NCBI GenBank assembly: GCA_046728075.1 | Contig: JBKPDV010000205.1 | Location: 1 to 24,660 of the forward strand | DNA: 24,660 bases | Source: JBKPDV01 sp046728075 | Lineage (GTDB): Bacteria > Acidobacteriota > Thermoanaerobaculia > UBA5066 > Gp7-AA6 | Direction: 5' to 3' | Part shown: positions 15,306 to 22,651 of the stretch, one piece after another | How the letters are laid out: the number at the start of each line of letters is the position of its first letter | Numbering within the stretch: position 1 is the first letter of the stretch | Position numbers and translations under genes: made by a program | Notes under the pieces: generated by a model | What the model was told of the DNA's origin: nothing | Seen by the model: the letters and a program-made list of their open reading frames with translations, nothing else | Database searches by the model: none

Positions 15306-16582
15306 GCTTCACCATCGAAGCCGTGTACGGCCGGGAGATCCTCGACTCGCGCGGCAACCCGACCGTCGAGGTGGAAGTCCTGCTTTCGGGAGGCGCCACC
15401 GGCCGAGCGGGCGTTCCTTCGGGCGCCTCGACGGGGGAGCGCGAGGCGCTGGAGCTCCGAGACGGCGATCCGCGCCGCTACGATGGAAAAGGAGTCCTGC
15501 GAGCCGTCTCCCACATCAACGGCGAGATCGCGGAAGCCATCCAGGACGCAGACGCGCGGGACCAGGTTCTGGTCGACCGGGTCCTGATCGATCTGGACGG
15601 CACGCCGAACAAGGAGAGACTCGGCGCCAACGCGATTCTCGGGGTTTCGCTGGCGGTGGCGCGCGCCGCCGCTCAAGGGTGCGGCCTCTCCTTCTATCGC
15701 TACCTCGGGGGCGCTGGCGCCCGGACGCTGCCCGTCCCGATGATGAACCTGATCAACGGGGGCGCGCACGCAGACAATCCGCTCGACCCTCAGGAATTCA
15801 TGGTCTGTCCGATCGGCTTCGAGACCTTCGCTCAAGCGCTTCAGGCGGGCGTGGAAGTCTTCCACGCGCTCAAGGGGATTCTCAAGAAGCAGGGCCTGTC
15901 GACCGCCGTCGGCGACGAGGGCGGCTTCGCGCCGGCGATCTCCTCGTCGCGGCAGGCACTGGACCTCCTGGTCAGCGCGATCGAAGCCGCGAACTATCGC
16001 CCGGGAAAACAGATCGCCATCGCGCTCGATCCCGCGGCGTCGGAGTTCTATGAGAATGGGAAATACGTTCTCACCGGGGAGAAGAAGACTCTGTCTTCCG
16101 ACCAGATGATCTCCTACTGGGCAGATCTGGTGCAGTCCTATCCGATCGTTTCGGTCGAGGACGGTCTCTCCGAGTCGGACCGCGACGGGTGGATCGCCTT
16201 GACGCGCAAGCTCGGGTCGAAGATCCTGCTCGTGGGAGACGACGTCTTTGTGACCAACGTCGAGATTTTGGCGCGCGGCATCGCGGATGGGATCGGCAAC
16301 GCCCTGCTGGTGAAGCTCAATCAGATCGGCACCGTCACGGAGACACTCGCGGCCGTGCGCCTGGCGCAGTCGAACGGCTACCGGGCCATCGTCTCCCACC
16401 GATCGGGCGAAACATGTGATGACTCGATCGCGGATCTCGCCGTCGCCGTCAACTCCGGTTGGATCAAGACGGGCTCGGCCTGCCGGAGCGAGAGAATGGC
16501 CAAGTACAACCGGCTTCTCGAGATCGAAGAGGAGCTGGAGGGTGTCGGAGTCTTCGGCGGGCCCGAGGCTCTCCCGCGATGA
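15302..16582 (+). CDS. eno: enolase
   Basis: Converts 2-phosphoglycerate to phosphoenolpyruvate in glycolysis. 426 residues, a normal length, from a TTG codon that overlaps the upstream stop. That start yields the family N-terminus SFTIEAVYGREILDSRGNPTVEVEV. Key residues: H156 in GGAHADN, E206 in GDEGGFAP, the SVEDGLSE metal-ligand region, VGDDVFVTN, catalytic K338 in KLNQIG, and SHRSGET. One small deviation is SHRSGETCDDS, where ETEDT is usual; another is TGSACRSERMAKYN for TGSxxRSERxAKYN. Neither removes a catalytic residue. The open frame extends 245 codons upstream, but that part overlaps the mutase and is not coding. The stop overlaps the next start (ATGA at 16579). Confidence 0.97.
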   Translation: MSFTIEAVYGREILDSRGNPTVEVEVLLSGGATGRAGVPSGASTGEREALELRDGDPRRYDGKGVLRAVSHINGEIAEAIQDADARDQVLVDRVLIDLDGTPNKERLGANAILGVSLAVARAAAQGCGLSFYRYLGGAGARTLPVPMMNLINGGAHADNPLDPQEFMVCPIGFETFAQALQAGVEVFHALKGILKKQGLSTAVGDEGGFAPAISSSRQALDLLVSAIEAANYRPGKQIAIALDPAASEFYENGKYVLTGEKKTLSSDQMISYWADLVQSYPIVSVEDGLSESDRDGWIALTRKLGSKILLVGDDVFVTNVEILARGIADGIGNALLVKLNQIGTVTETLAAVRLAQSNGYRAIVSHRSGETCDDSIADLAVAVNSGWIKTGSACRSERMAKYNRLLEIEEELEGVGVFGGPEALPR

Positions 16583-16962
16583 GGCCGCCGCCGGCTCCGC
16601 CGAAGACGCCTCGGCCGATCGCCGCGTTCTTTGTTTCGCTCGCCGGCTCCGCGCTCGTGCTGACGATGCTGGTCCTCTCCGACGGCCGGGTGCTCGAGTT
16701 GAAAAAGGCGCGGGAGGACGCGCGCCAGCTGGATCTGGAGATCGCCCGGCTACAAGAACAAAATCGGGAGCTGCGGGCCGCCGTCGACGCCGCGCGCCGT
16801 CACGAGTTTCCCGCCGAGAAGGTCGCGCGCGAGGAGCTGCACCTGGTTCACCCCGAGGACCTCGTGCTGCTCTATCCCGACGGGAGTCTGTCGGAGAAGA
16901 ATAAGTCGCCAGTCCACAGTCGACAGTCGACAGTCTCGAAGGCGCAGCCGAAGCCTCCCTAG
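16579..16962 (+). CDS. FtsB/DivIC-type septum protein
   Basis: 127 residues. A short proline-rich cytoplasmic start, one membrane segment (about residues 13-34, PIAAFFVSLAGSALVLTMLVL) and an extracytoplasmic coiled coil (KKAREDARQLDLEIARLQEQNRELRAAVD region) match FtsB/DivIC, which join FtsL and FtsQ in the divisome. After the coil, FPAEKVAREELHLVHPEDLVLLYP matches the conserved end of the family (usually ExxAREELGLVKPGExVY). Position right after enolase is the classical eno-ftsB arrangement. The C-tail NKSPVHSRQSTVSKAQ is read from a heptamer tract and is unlikely to be a functional domain. Confidence 0.9.
   Translation: MRPPPAPPKTPRPIAAFFVSLAGSALVLTMLVLSDGRVLELKKAREDARQLDLEIARLQEQNRELRAAVDAARRHEFPAEKVAREELHLVHPEDLVLLYPDGSLSEKNKSPVHSRQSTVSKAQPKPP
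16907..16934. repeat. heptanucleotide tandem repeat, inverted CGACTGT family
   Basis: Units cgccagt, ccacagt, cgacagt, cgacagt. This is the reverse-complement form of the tract at 7174. It is read as the tail of the FtsB/DivIC-like protein. Confidence 0.8.
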
Positions 16963-17029
16963 CTCGCCGCTCCTGCTTGGTCGAGACCCGCGGCCGCGGG
17001 CGCGGAGAATAGAAGCAGTCCGAGCTCAT

Positions 17030-17066
17030 CTCGTTGGGCTCACAACCCAAAGGTCGAAGGTTCAAA
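17030..17066 (+). pseudogene. partial tRNA-fMet copy (anticodon arm and half T-arm)
   Basis: 37 bases match 17141-17177 of the intact tRNA with one change: the anticodon CAT becomes CAC (17043). The 3' acceptor half is missing, since after ggttcaaa the sequence turns to aagccc. Upstream, gcggag and gcagtcc around 17002-17020 weakly recall the 5' acceptor and D-arm. It cannot fold into a full tRNA. Confidence 0.8.
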
Positions 17067-17076
17067 AAGCCCAGTC

Positions 17077-17105
17077 TTGACCCGGGACGAAGGGTCCGAT
17101 ATCTT
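17077..17105 (+). promoter_or_regulatory. sigma70-type promoter for the initiator tRNA
   Basis: TTGACC (17077-17082), a 17-base spacer, and TATCTT (17100-17105). Start of transcription would be near 17112, just before the mature 5' end at 17118. Both hexamers are close to consensus and the spacing is ideal. Confidence 0.65.
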
Positions 17106-17117
17106 TCGCCTCCCTGA

Positions 17118-17194
<77 letters not shown>

Positions 17195-17203
17195 AGACCC
17201 TTA

Positions 17204-17236
17204 AACGCCGGGAGGAAACTCTCGGCGTTATTGTTT
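17204..17236 (+). terminator. rho-independent terminator of tRNA-fMet
   Basis: An 11-bp stem (aacgccgggag / ctctcggcgtt, one G-U) with loop gaaa, then the T-rich attgtttct. Confidence 0.85.
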
Positions 17237-17324
17237 CTGAGTTGCCCGACTCGATTTGAACGTTCGACGCTTCAAATAAGCGAAGGTTCGAGCCGGCCAC
17301 CAGAGGCAGACCCCCGGCGTAGGC

Positions 17325-17344
17325 AGCGCCGGTTCGCCGGCGCT
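17325..17344 (+). other. GC-rich hairpin with TTCG loop abutting the tRNA 3'-end copy
   Basis: Perfect 8-bp stem agcgccgg / ccggcgct with loop ttcg. It ends exactly where the copied tRNA sequence (aaatcc...) begins, at the place the T-stem would occupy. Confidence 0.55.
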
Positions 17345-17368
17345 AAATCCTTCCCCCGCAACCAAGAC
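17345..17368 (+). pseudogene. duplicated tRNA-fMet 3' end
   Basis: 24 bases identical to 17175-17198 (T-loop end, acceptor strand, CCA and five flanking bases), 170 bases downstream of the original. The 5' two thirds of the tRNA are absent. The copied block continues into a second terminator related to the first. Confidence 0.85.
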
Positions 17369-17373
17369 AATTC

Positions 17374-17411
17374 GACGCCGGGAGACGACTCCCGGCGTCA
17401 TCTTTTCTTTG
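17374..17411 (+). terminator. second copy of the tRNA terminator
   Basis: Perfect 11-bp stem gacgccgggag / ctcccggcgtc with loop acga, followed by atcttttctttg. Stem sequence is nearly the same as at 17204. It is placed five bases after the copied tRNA end, similar to the original layout. Confidence 0.85.
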
Positions 17412-17460
17412 CCTGGAAGCGTTTGAACCCTCATCTCAGCCTCGGCGTTTTGTTTCCGAC

Positions 17461-17488
17461 GTGACATTTCACGTTCGAGTTTTGTCAC
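17461..17488. promoter_or_regulatory. inverted repeat gtgaca-tgtcac, possible operator
   Basis: Six-base arms 17461-17466 and 17483-17488, separated by 16 bases, lie upstream of the small unknown gene. Centre-to-centre distance is about two helix turns, as for a dimeric regulator. Chance occurrence cannot be excluded. Confidence 0.3.
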
Positions 17489-17584
17489 TCGGAGACCGGA
17501 GGAGGCATGCAAATGACTCGGTTTGAACAACTTTCCCCCTTGGCTTCCGGTTTGCTCTTTGCAGGTGTGGCCAATAAACGCCCT

Positions 17585-17589
17585 GGAGG
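17585..17589 (+). promoter_or_regulatory. ribosome binding site deciding the start at 17594
   Basis: GGAGG four bases before ATG 17594. A second strong site (GGAGGAGG, 17498-17505) precedes ATG 17513 in the same frame. The 29 codons from 17507 to 17593 have low GC at third positions, unlike the codons after 17594, so the downstream start is preferred. Confidence 0.6.
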
Positions 17590-17593
17590 TTCG

Positions 17594-17974
17594 ATGTCTC
17601 TCGAAGCGGAGCCCAAGACGACGTACGAAGTCGCGATCGACGCGGCCGCTCTCCGCTGGGAGTCTGCGACGCCTCTGTTCACGCGGTACCGGGTGCCGCT
17701 CGTCGGCATGTTCGATGAAGCATGGCTCGACTGCTATGAGCGGGCGAGTCTCGATTCGGCGGAGTTCTCCCGGTTTCGCTTCGACGACGCGACGAAGACC
17801 GTCTCGTTTACCTGCCGGATGAACGACGGGCCCACCGAAGTGTCGTCAGTTCTTGCGCGGCTGGAGCTGTTGGTCGCATACGTCAACGCGAGCGCGGGCC
17901 GGCCGGGCGTGCGCCCCTTCGTCGAGAGGCGGCGCCGCACCGACCCCGAGTTGGAGGACGCCTCCTCGGACTGA
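17594..17974 (+). CDS. small protein of unknown function
   Basis: 126 residues starting MSLEAEPKTTYEVAIDAAAL. I do not recognise the family. The sequence is soluble, without signal or membrane segment. It has mixed alpha-beta character: TTYEVAIDAAALRW, RYRVPLVGMFDEAWLDCY, FRFDDATKTVSFTCRMNDGPTEV, a helix SSVLARLELLVAYVNASA, and a charged tail ERRRRTDPELED. The high third-position GC supports coding. If the start at 17513 is used, 27 residues are added (ending NKRPGGS) that look non-coding by codon use. It stands alone after the tRNA locus, 58 bases before the propeller gene, and may share its transcript. Confidence 0.7.
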   Translation: MSLEAEPKTTYEVAIDAAALRWESATPLFTRYRVPLVGMFDEAWLDCYERASLDSAEFSRFRFDDATKTVSFTCRMNDGPTEVSSVLARLELLVAYVNASAGRPGVRPFVERRRRTDPELEDASSD

Positions 17975-18032
17975 CGGCGTTCGCCCAACGTCCTGTCGAT
18001 ATAGCCCGGGAGGCGCGCCCGCTTCATCCCGC

Positions 18033-19028
18033 ATGGAACTTGCAACGCCGGCTCCCGTGAAACGCGGAGCGATTCTTCTTCCGTTCTGGTTTTTCTTCCT
18101 CGGTTCTTCGACGTCTCCCGAAATAATGGAGTTCTCGGTTCCCGGCCTCGGGGCGGATCCCGTGGACATCGCCGCTGGCCCGGACGGCGCTCTGTGGTTT
18201 ACCGAGCAGCACGCGGATCGCATCGGGCGCATATCCACGCGGGGGTTCGTGACCGAGTTCGATCTGCCCATTCCGGGAAGCTTTGCGCGAGGGCTGACCG
18301 CCGGTCCCGACGGCGCGGTCTGGTTCACGGAGTTGCCGGGCCGCATCGGACGTATCACGGCCTCTGGCACGATCTCCGAGCTGACGCTGCCGGGAGGGCG
18401 GGGAGTGACAGAGCCGATCGAGATCGCGGCCGGTCCGGACGGAAGTCTCTGGTTCACCGACTTCTACGATCGCATCGGACGGGTCACGACCGTGGGAGCC
18501 CTGAGCTACTTTGCACTTTCGGGGGGAAGCGGTCCGCGGGGAATCACGGCGGGCGCCGACGGGGCCCTCTGGTTTACCGAAATGTCGTCCGACCGCATCG
18601 GGCGAATCACGACGGCAGGCGCCGTGACGGAGTTCCCCCTCGCGCCGGGCTCCGGTCCTCTGAGTATTGCGGCGTCGCCCGATGGAGCGTTCTGGTTCAC
18701 GGCCTCGACCGGGAATCGGATCGGACGAATCACAACGGCGGGCGTGATCACGGAAATCGATGTCCCGACGCCGAACGGCTCGCCCAGCGGGATCGCGGTC
18801 TCCGCGGATGGGTCCGTATGGTTCACCGAGCCTCCTGTCAATCGCATCGGGAGAATCTCGCCGCGAGAGGGCATCGCCGACTGGCCGCTCTCCTCGGGCA
18901 GGTATCCCTACGGAATCGCGATCGGTCCGGACGGGGCGGCCTGGTTCTCGGAATTCACGGGGGGAAGGATCGGGCGAGCGGCCTCGACCCCCCGACCCGC
19001 TTCCCGGCTGGTGCCGGCGCGTCCTTGA
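18033..19028 (+). CDS. secreted seven-repeat beta-propeller, Vgb/SMP-30-like
   Basis: 331 residues. A hydrophobic N-terminus (AILLPFWFFFLGSS) suggests export. Seven repeats of about 42 residues each contain G(P/A)DGxxWFTE followed by RIGRI(T)T.G: GPDGALWFTE, GPDGAVWFTE, GPDGSLWFTD, GADGALWFTE, SPDGAFWFTA, SADGSVWFTE and GPDGAAWFSE, one per blade. Database searches would probably name it virginiamycin B lyase. That enzyme uses active-site histidines in late blades, and this protein has a single histidine, in the first blade, so streptogramin cleavage is unlikely. A binding or scaffold role outside the cytoplasm is more reasonable. ATG 18033 lacks a close ribosome site but is the only start giving a signal sequence. 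Confidence 0.88.
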   Translation: MELATPAPVKRGAILLPFWFFFLGSSTSPEIMEFSVPGLGADPVDIAAGPDGALWFTEQHADRIGRISTRGFVTEFDLPIPGSFARGLTAGPDGAVWFTELPGRIGRITASGTISELTLPGGRGVTEPIEIAAGPDGSLWFTDFYDRIGRVTTVGALSYFALSGGSGPRGITAGADGALWFTEMSSDRIGRITTAGAVTEFPLAPGSGPLSIAASPDGAFWFTASTGNRIGRITTAGVITEIDVPTPNGSPSGIAVSADGSVWFTEPPVNRIGRISPREGIADWPLSSGRYPYGIAIGPDGAAWFSEFTGGRIGRAASTPRPASRLVPARP

Positions 19029-19090
19029 CCGGAGGCGCGAGTTTGCGGAAGATCGGAGACGTGGAGCACGGGAGCTCGTCTGAGGGATAA

Positions 19091-19453
19091 ATGGGGATGT
19101 CGATTCTGGTGGTCGAGGACGATCCGGAGCTTCTGGAAGGGCTTTCCGAGCTGCTGGAATCGGAGGGACACCAGGTCCGGCGCGCGCGGCACGGCCTCGA
19201 GGCCCTCGGTTTTCTCCGTGCCGGCCAGAGACCGAATCTGATTCTCCTCGACTTGATGATGCCGATCATGAATGGCTGGCAGTTTCGGCAGGAGCAGCGG
19301 ATGGATTCCGAGCTCGCGAAGATTCCGATCGTCGTGATCTCGGGCAAGAACGACCTGCCGGCGCATGCCCAATGGCTCGAGGCCGACGCTTACGTGCAAA
19401 AGCCGGTGCGGCCCGAGATGCTTCTCGCGGCGGTCGAGAAGATTCTCGCCTGA
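19091..19453 (+). CDS. CheY-like single-domain response regulator
   Basis: 120 residues forming one receiver domain and nothing else. The acidic pocket D10/D11, phosphoacceptor D54 in LILLDLMMP, S84 in VVISG and K104 in YVQKPVRP are all in place, so it should accept phosphate from a histidine kinase. It has no output domain and must act by protein contact. No kinase is in the window. It begins 62 bases after the propeller gene; ATG 19097 is an alternative two codons later. Confidence 0.95.
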   Translation: MGMSILVVEDDPELLEGLSELLESEGHQVRRARHGLEALGFLRAGQRPNLILLDLMMPIMNGWQFRQEQRMDSELAKIPIVVISGKNDLPAHAQWLEADAYVQKPVRPEMLLAAVEKILA

Positions 19454-19535
19454 GGGTCGAAGTTGGCCGCGAGCCCTTTTTCTCCGATAGAGTGAGGCCA
19501 CGGCGGTTTCGGCTCACATTCTTCGGGAGGATTCG

Positions 19536-19556
19536 ATGACAGGCGCGGCGCGTTGA
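19536..19556 (+). CDS. six-codon leader ORF (MTGAAR)
   Basis: GGGAGG (19525-19530) is five bases before ATG 19536. The frame ends at TGA 19554-19556, which overlaps the TTG start of the next gene by two bases. The main gene has no ribosome site of its own, so it probably depends on ribosomes finishing this short frame. A sequencing or true frameshift joining the two is the alternative. Confidence 0.45.
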   Translation: MTGAAR

Positions 19557-20620
19557 AGAAGGTCCGCCGATTCTCTTGCGCCATTTTCGTCGTGGCGGTG
19601 TCGGCCGTGCTGCAGGCCGCCGCCGAGCGGCCGACGTTCACGGTCGGCACGGCGATGGCGGCGCAGGGACACAAGGCAACCGGTTATCTCGAAGTGACAG
19701 CGGGAGTCGACCCCGCCCTCCGCATCCCGGTGGTCGTTTTTCACGGCCCCTGGCCGGGTCCGGTTCTCGCCATCGTCGCGGGCGAGCACGGGACCGAGTA
19801 CGCGTCGATTCTCGCCGTCGAGAGACTCGCCGAGAGGGTCGATCCGACGGAGCTTTCCGGAACGCTCATCCTCCTGCCGCTCGTCAACATTCCTTCCTTC
19901 GAACAGAAGGTTCCGCACGTCAACCCGGTCGATGGCAAGAGCATGAACCGGTTCTATCCGGGGCGCCCCGACGGAACGCAGTCGGAGCGCGCGGCTTATG
20001 TGATCACCAAGAACGTCGTCGAACAGTGCGATCACTTGATCGACCTGCACGGAGGAGATCTCGACGAGAGCCTGCGCCCCTACTCGTACTGGTCGAAGAC
20101 CGGGAATACCGCTCAAGACGCCGTTTCGCGGGACATGGCGCTCGCGTTCGGAGTGGACCACATCATCGTCGTGACCGACCGGCCGAAAGACCCGGCGGCC
20201 TCTCGCTACCTGGACAACACCGCTTCCACACGCGGCAAGGCTTCGATCGCCGCCGAGGCCGGTTACGCCGGACGGACGGATACGGACGACGTCGAGACTC
20301 TCGTGCGGGGGTCCATTTCCGTAATGCGCCAGTTGAAGATGCTTCCAGGGACACCGTCGCGAGTCGAGCACCCGGTCTGGATCGAGAACGTGCGCCAGGT
20401 CCAGAGCGAGCAAGCGGGAATCTTCTACCCGCTCGTCGGCCGCGGCCAATTCGTCGAGCAAGGAATGAAGATCGGATACGTGACGGATTTCCTGGGAAAG
20501 ACGACCTTCGAAGCGCGATCGCCTGTTGCCGGCGTGGTGCTCTATGTGTGCGCGGTCCCGTCGATGAAAAAGGGGGACACGATTGCGAACATCGGAGTCG
20601 TGGCCCGCACGGCCCCGTGA
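19553..20620 (+). CDS. secreted succinylglutamate desuccinylase/aspartoacylase-family (M14) hydrolase
   Basis: 355 residues from TTG 19553. Signal peptide: KKVRR then a hydrophobic core and an LQAAA-E cleavage site. Zinc ligands of the family: H79 and E82 in GEHGTEYAS, and H166 in DLHGGD. SMNRFYPG is the substrate-binding NRxFPG region, and E235 in AAEAGY is the likely catalytic acid. A beta-rich C-terminal domain (about 270-355) ends VVLYVCAVPSMKKGDTIANIG, like the biotinyl-type end of AstE/AspA relatives. The family cleaves N-acyl amino acids or amides. Exported members are common and mostly uncharacterised, so the substrate is unknown. The start depends on the leader frame at 19536. Confidence 0.88.
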   Translation: MKKVRRFSCAIFVVAVSAVLQAAAERPTFTVGTAMAAQGHKATGYLEVTAGVDPALRIPVVVFHGPWPGPVLAIVAGEHGTEYASILAVERLAERVDPTELSGTLILLPLVNIPSFEQKVPHVNPVDGKSMNRFYPGRPDGTQSERAAYVITKNVVEQCDHLIDLHGGDLDESLRPYSYWSKTGNTAQDAVSRDMALAFGVDHIIVVTDRPKDPAASRYLDNTASTRGKASIAAEAGYAGRTDTDDVETLVRGSISVMRQLKMLPGTPSRVEHPVWIENVRQVQSEQAGIFYPLVGRGQFVEQGMKIGYVTDFLGKTTFEARSPVAGVVLYVCAVPSMKKGDTIANIGVVARTAP

Positions 20621-20675
20621 GCCGGCCGACGTGAGACATGGAGGTCTATGTCAAAGTTGACATAACACCGTCAGC

Positions 20676-20696
20676 CGACTACCGACTACCACTACT
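20676..20696. repeat. heptanucleotide tandem repeat, CGACTAC variant
   Basis: Units cgactac, cgactac, cactact, then gactt. It ends nine bases before the sirtuin start, where a ribosome site would be expected; none is visible. Confidence 0.7.
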
Positions 20697-20705
20697 GACT
20701 TCCTC

Positions 20706-21449
20706 TTGTCCCTCCAAACCGACATCCGTTCCCTCGCCTCCCGCCTGGAGTCGGTCGCCCGCCTGACCGTGCTGACGGGAGCGGGTGTCTCGGCGGGCAG
20801 CGGCATTCCAACGTTTCGCGGAGCCGACGGCCTCTGGAAGAGCTTTCGGGCAGAGGAGCTCGCCACGCCGGAAGCTTTCGCCCGCGATCCAAAGACAGTC
20901 TGGGAATGGTACGACTGGCGGCGGCAGAGGATCGCGCGCGCGGCGCCCAATCGCGCGCACGAAGTGCTGGCGGCGTGGAGCCGGCGTTTTGCCGGCTTCA
21001 CCCTCGTTACGCAGAACGTGGACGGCCTGCACGAGCGGGCCGGCACGCAAAACGTGATCCGCTTTCACGGGTCGATCTGGGAGCTCTTCTGTTGGGACGG
21101 CTGCGGCCGCAAGTCCTGGAGGGATGATCGGGCGCCTCTGGGCGAGCTGCCCGTGCGCTGCCCGGACTGCGCGGGACTGGCGCGTCCCGGCGTCGTCTGG
21201 TTCGGCGAGCCGATCGACCCGGAGGTCCTGGCGCGCTCCCGACAGGCGCTCGATTGCGAAATCTGTCTGGTGGTCGGAACCTCGTCGATCGTCTATCCCG
21301 CCGCGGCCCTCGCGGCGGAGGCGTCTTCCCGCGGAGCCTTCGTCGCTGAGATCAATCCGGAGCCGGGAGCGGGGGATGTGGATCTCGCGATCGCCGGGAA
21401 AGCGGAAGAGGTACTGGATCGGATCGAATCACTGATCGCTAGTCAGTAG
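20706..21449 (+). CDS. cobB: NAD-dependent sirtuin protein deacylase
   Basis: 247 residues. The Rossmann NAD site is GAGVSAGSGIPTFRG (25-39) and TQNVDGLHERAG (101-112); H120 in FHGS is the catalytic base. A structural zinc is held by C128, C132, C151 and C154. Y69 and R72 in WYDWRR match the YxxR pair of CobB and SIRT5 that binds acidic acyl groups, so desuccinylation or demalonylation is likely besides deacetylation. TTG 20706 is the only start that keeps the whole N-terminus; it follows a heptamer tract and lacks a visible ribosome site. The stop codon lies in the next heptamer tract. It converges on purE. Confidence 0.95.
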   Translation: MSLQTDIRSLASRLESVARLTVLTGAGVSAGSGIPTFRGADGLWKSFRAEELATPEAFARDPKTVWEWYDWRRQRIARAAPNRAHEVLAAWSRRFAGFTLVTQNVDGLHERAGTQNVIRFHGSIWELFCWDGCGRKSWRDDRAPLGELPVRCPDCAGLARPGVVWFGEPIDPEVLARSRQALDCEICLVVGTSSIVYPAAALAAEASSRGAFVAEINPEPGAGDVDLAIAGKAEEVLDRIESLIASQ

Positions 21450-21461
21450 TCGGTAGTAGGC
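21441..21461. repeat. heptanucleotide tandem repeat, AGTCGGT variant
   Basis: Units agtcagt, agtcggt, agtaggc. The sirtuin TAG stop (21447-21449) lies across the first two units. It is roughly inverted to the tract at 21479. Confidence 0.7.
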
Positions 21462-21478
21462 CGTCCCCTTCTTCCTGG

Positions 21479-21499
21479 CTGTCGACTGTCGACTGTCGA
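21479..21499. repeat. heptanucleotide tandem repeat, CTGTCGA family
   Basis: Three perfect units ctgtcga, followed by ctcc. With the inverted tract at 21441 it could form a stem between the two converging genes and act as a terminator for both. Confidence 0.85.
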
Positions 21500-21508
21500 C
21501 TCCACCAA

Positions 21509-22003
21509 TCAATCCGCCAGCTTCTCCCCCAGCACCCTCCCCTCCTGCTCGCGTCGAAAGGCGCGCAGCCGCTGGGCAAGCTCGGGCCGCTTTCTCGCGA
21601 GAATCGCGACTGCCAGGAGGGCCGCGTTCACGGCTCCGGGCTTGCCGATTGCCAGCGTGCCGACGGGAATCCCTCCGGGCATCTGAACCGTCGAAAGCAG
21701 CGAGTCGAGACCCTTCAAGGAGGCGCTCTCCATGGGCACGCCCAGGACCGGCAGGATCGTGTTCGCGGCGCAGACTCCGGCCAGGTGGGCAGCTCCCCCC
21801 GCCGCGGCGATCACCACTTCGATTCCACGTCCCTCGGCCGCGGCGACGTACTCGACGGTTGCGCTGGGAGTCCGATGCGCCGAAAGCACCCGGGACTCGT
21901 GCGGGACGTCGAACGTCCGCAGCGTTTCGGAGGCGTGGCGGACGGTCTCCCAGTCGGACTTGCTGCCCATGAGAATCGCAACGAGAGGCCCGGATTGCGC
22001 CAT
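21509..22003 (-). CDS. purE: N5-carboxyaminoimidazole ribonucleotide mutase
   Basis: Purine synthesis enzyme that rearranges N5-CAIR to CAIR. 164 residues, normal for the bacterial octamer. Motifs: MGSKSDWE (12-19), VLSAHRTP with catalytic H43, AGGAAHLAGVCAANTILPVLGVPM, and SLLSTVQMPGGIPVGTLAIG. No purK is present in the window, whereas the two are usually neighbours. It lies 71 bases downstream of the receiver protein on the same strand and could share its transcript, but the functions are unrelated. Confidence 0.97.
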   Translation of the reverse strand: MAQSGPLVAILMGSKSDWETVRHASETLRTFDVPHESRVLSAHRTPSATVEYVAAAEGRGIEVVIAAAGGAAHLAGVCAANTILPVLGVPMESASLKGLDSLLSTVQMPGGIPVGTLAIGKPGAVNAALLAVAILARKRPELAQRLRAFRREQEGRVLGEKLAD

Positions 22004-22074
22004 GACGTTTCCGCGGGAGAGATTCTATTCGCGGAAGGAGAACGGGCGTGCCGAGGGGTCCGATTCTCTATGCT

Positions 22075-22521
22075 TCAGCCCTCGGTCGCGGGCAGGCGAT
22101 TCAAGTCCAGCCAGTAGACCGGCAAGAGGCGAAGCTGACGGATCATCTGGTCGGGATTCTGCGATTTCGAGACGTAGGAATTGGCTCCGCATTCGTAGGC
22201 GCGGCGCACGTCGTCGTCTTCCTGTGAGCTCGACAGGACCACGACCGGCACGCTGCGAGTCTTCGGCTCGGCCCGGAGGTGGCGGAGCACCTCGAAGCCG
22301 GATATGTCCGGAAGATTCAAGTCGAGCAGGATCAGGTCAACGGCCGGCCGGCGTTGGGCTCGGGCCAACCCCTCCTCTCCGCAGCTGGCCTCTTCCACCT
22401 GGACTTCCTCGCCGAAAGAGTTCTCGAGCACCCGGCGGACGACCCAGCGATGGCTTCGGTCGTCCTCGACGACAAGGATCCGGCGGGTGGCCATTTCCTG
22501 CCCGACCTGTTCCACCTGCAT
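22075..22521 (-). CDS. CheY-like single-domain response regulator (Rcp1-like)
   Basis: 148 residues. ATG 22521 has GGAGG four bases upstream (22526-22530 on the complementary strand). One receiver domain: acidic E19/D20/D21, phosphoacceptor D67 in LILLDLNLP, S97-S99 in VVLSSSQ, and K119. The usual KP pair is KS (SYVSKSQNPDQ), and the long insertion between strands resembles the Rcp1 type that partners phytochrome-like kinases. No kinase is nearby, and no output domain exists. It runs opposite to the efflux operon with a 130-base gap. It is a different receiver from that at 19091, not a duplicate. Confidence 0.93.
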   Translation of the reverse strand: MQVEQVGQEMATRRILVVEDDRSHRWVVRRVLENSFGEEVQVEEASCGEEGLARAQRRPAVDLILLDLNLPDISGFEVLRHLRAEPKTRSVPVVVLSSSQEDDDVRRAYECGANSYVSKSQNPDQMIRQLRLLPVYWLDLNRLPATEG

Positions 22522-22651
22522 TGTTCCTCCAGGCTTCCTCCAGCAAGACTGATACCCGAAACGGAGCCGACAAGGCTCATCGGGCTCGGGAGTAAGATCA
22601 GGGGTCCTGGATGATTCCTGGACATCCGTCCCGAATTTTGCGGGCCAAACG

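Noticed and set aside
14567..16582. 671-codon frame suggesting an N-terminally extended enolase
   Set aside because: The first 245 codons overlap the phosphohexomutase in another frame and have no domain; enolase starts at TTG 15302.
17507..17593. N-terminal extension of the small unknown protein
   Set aside because: Third-position GC is low compared with the rest of the gene, and ATG 17594 has its own GGAGG; kept as a possible alternative.
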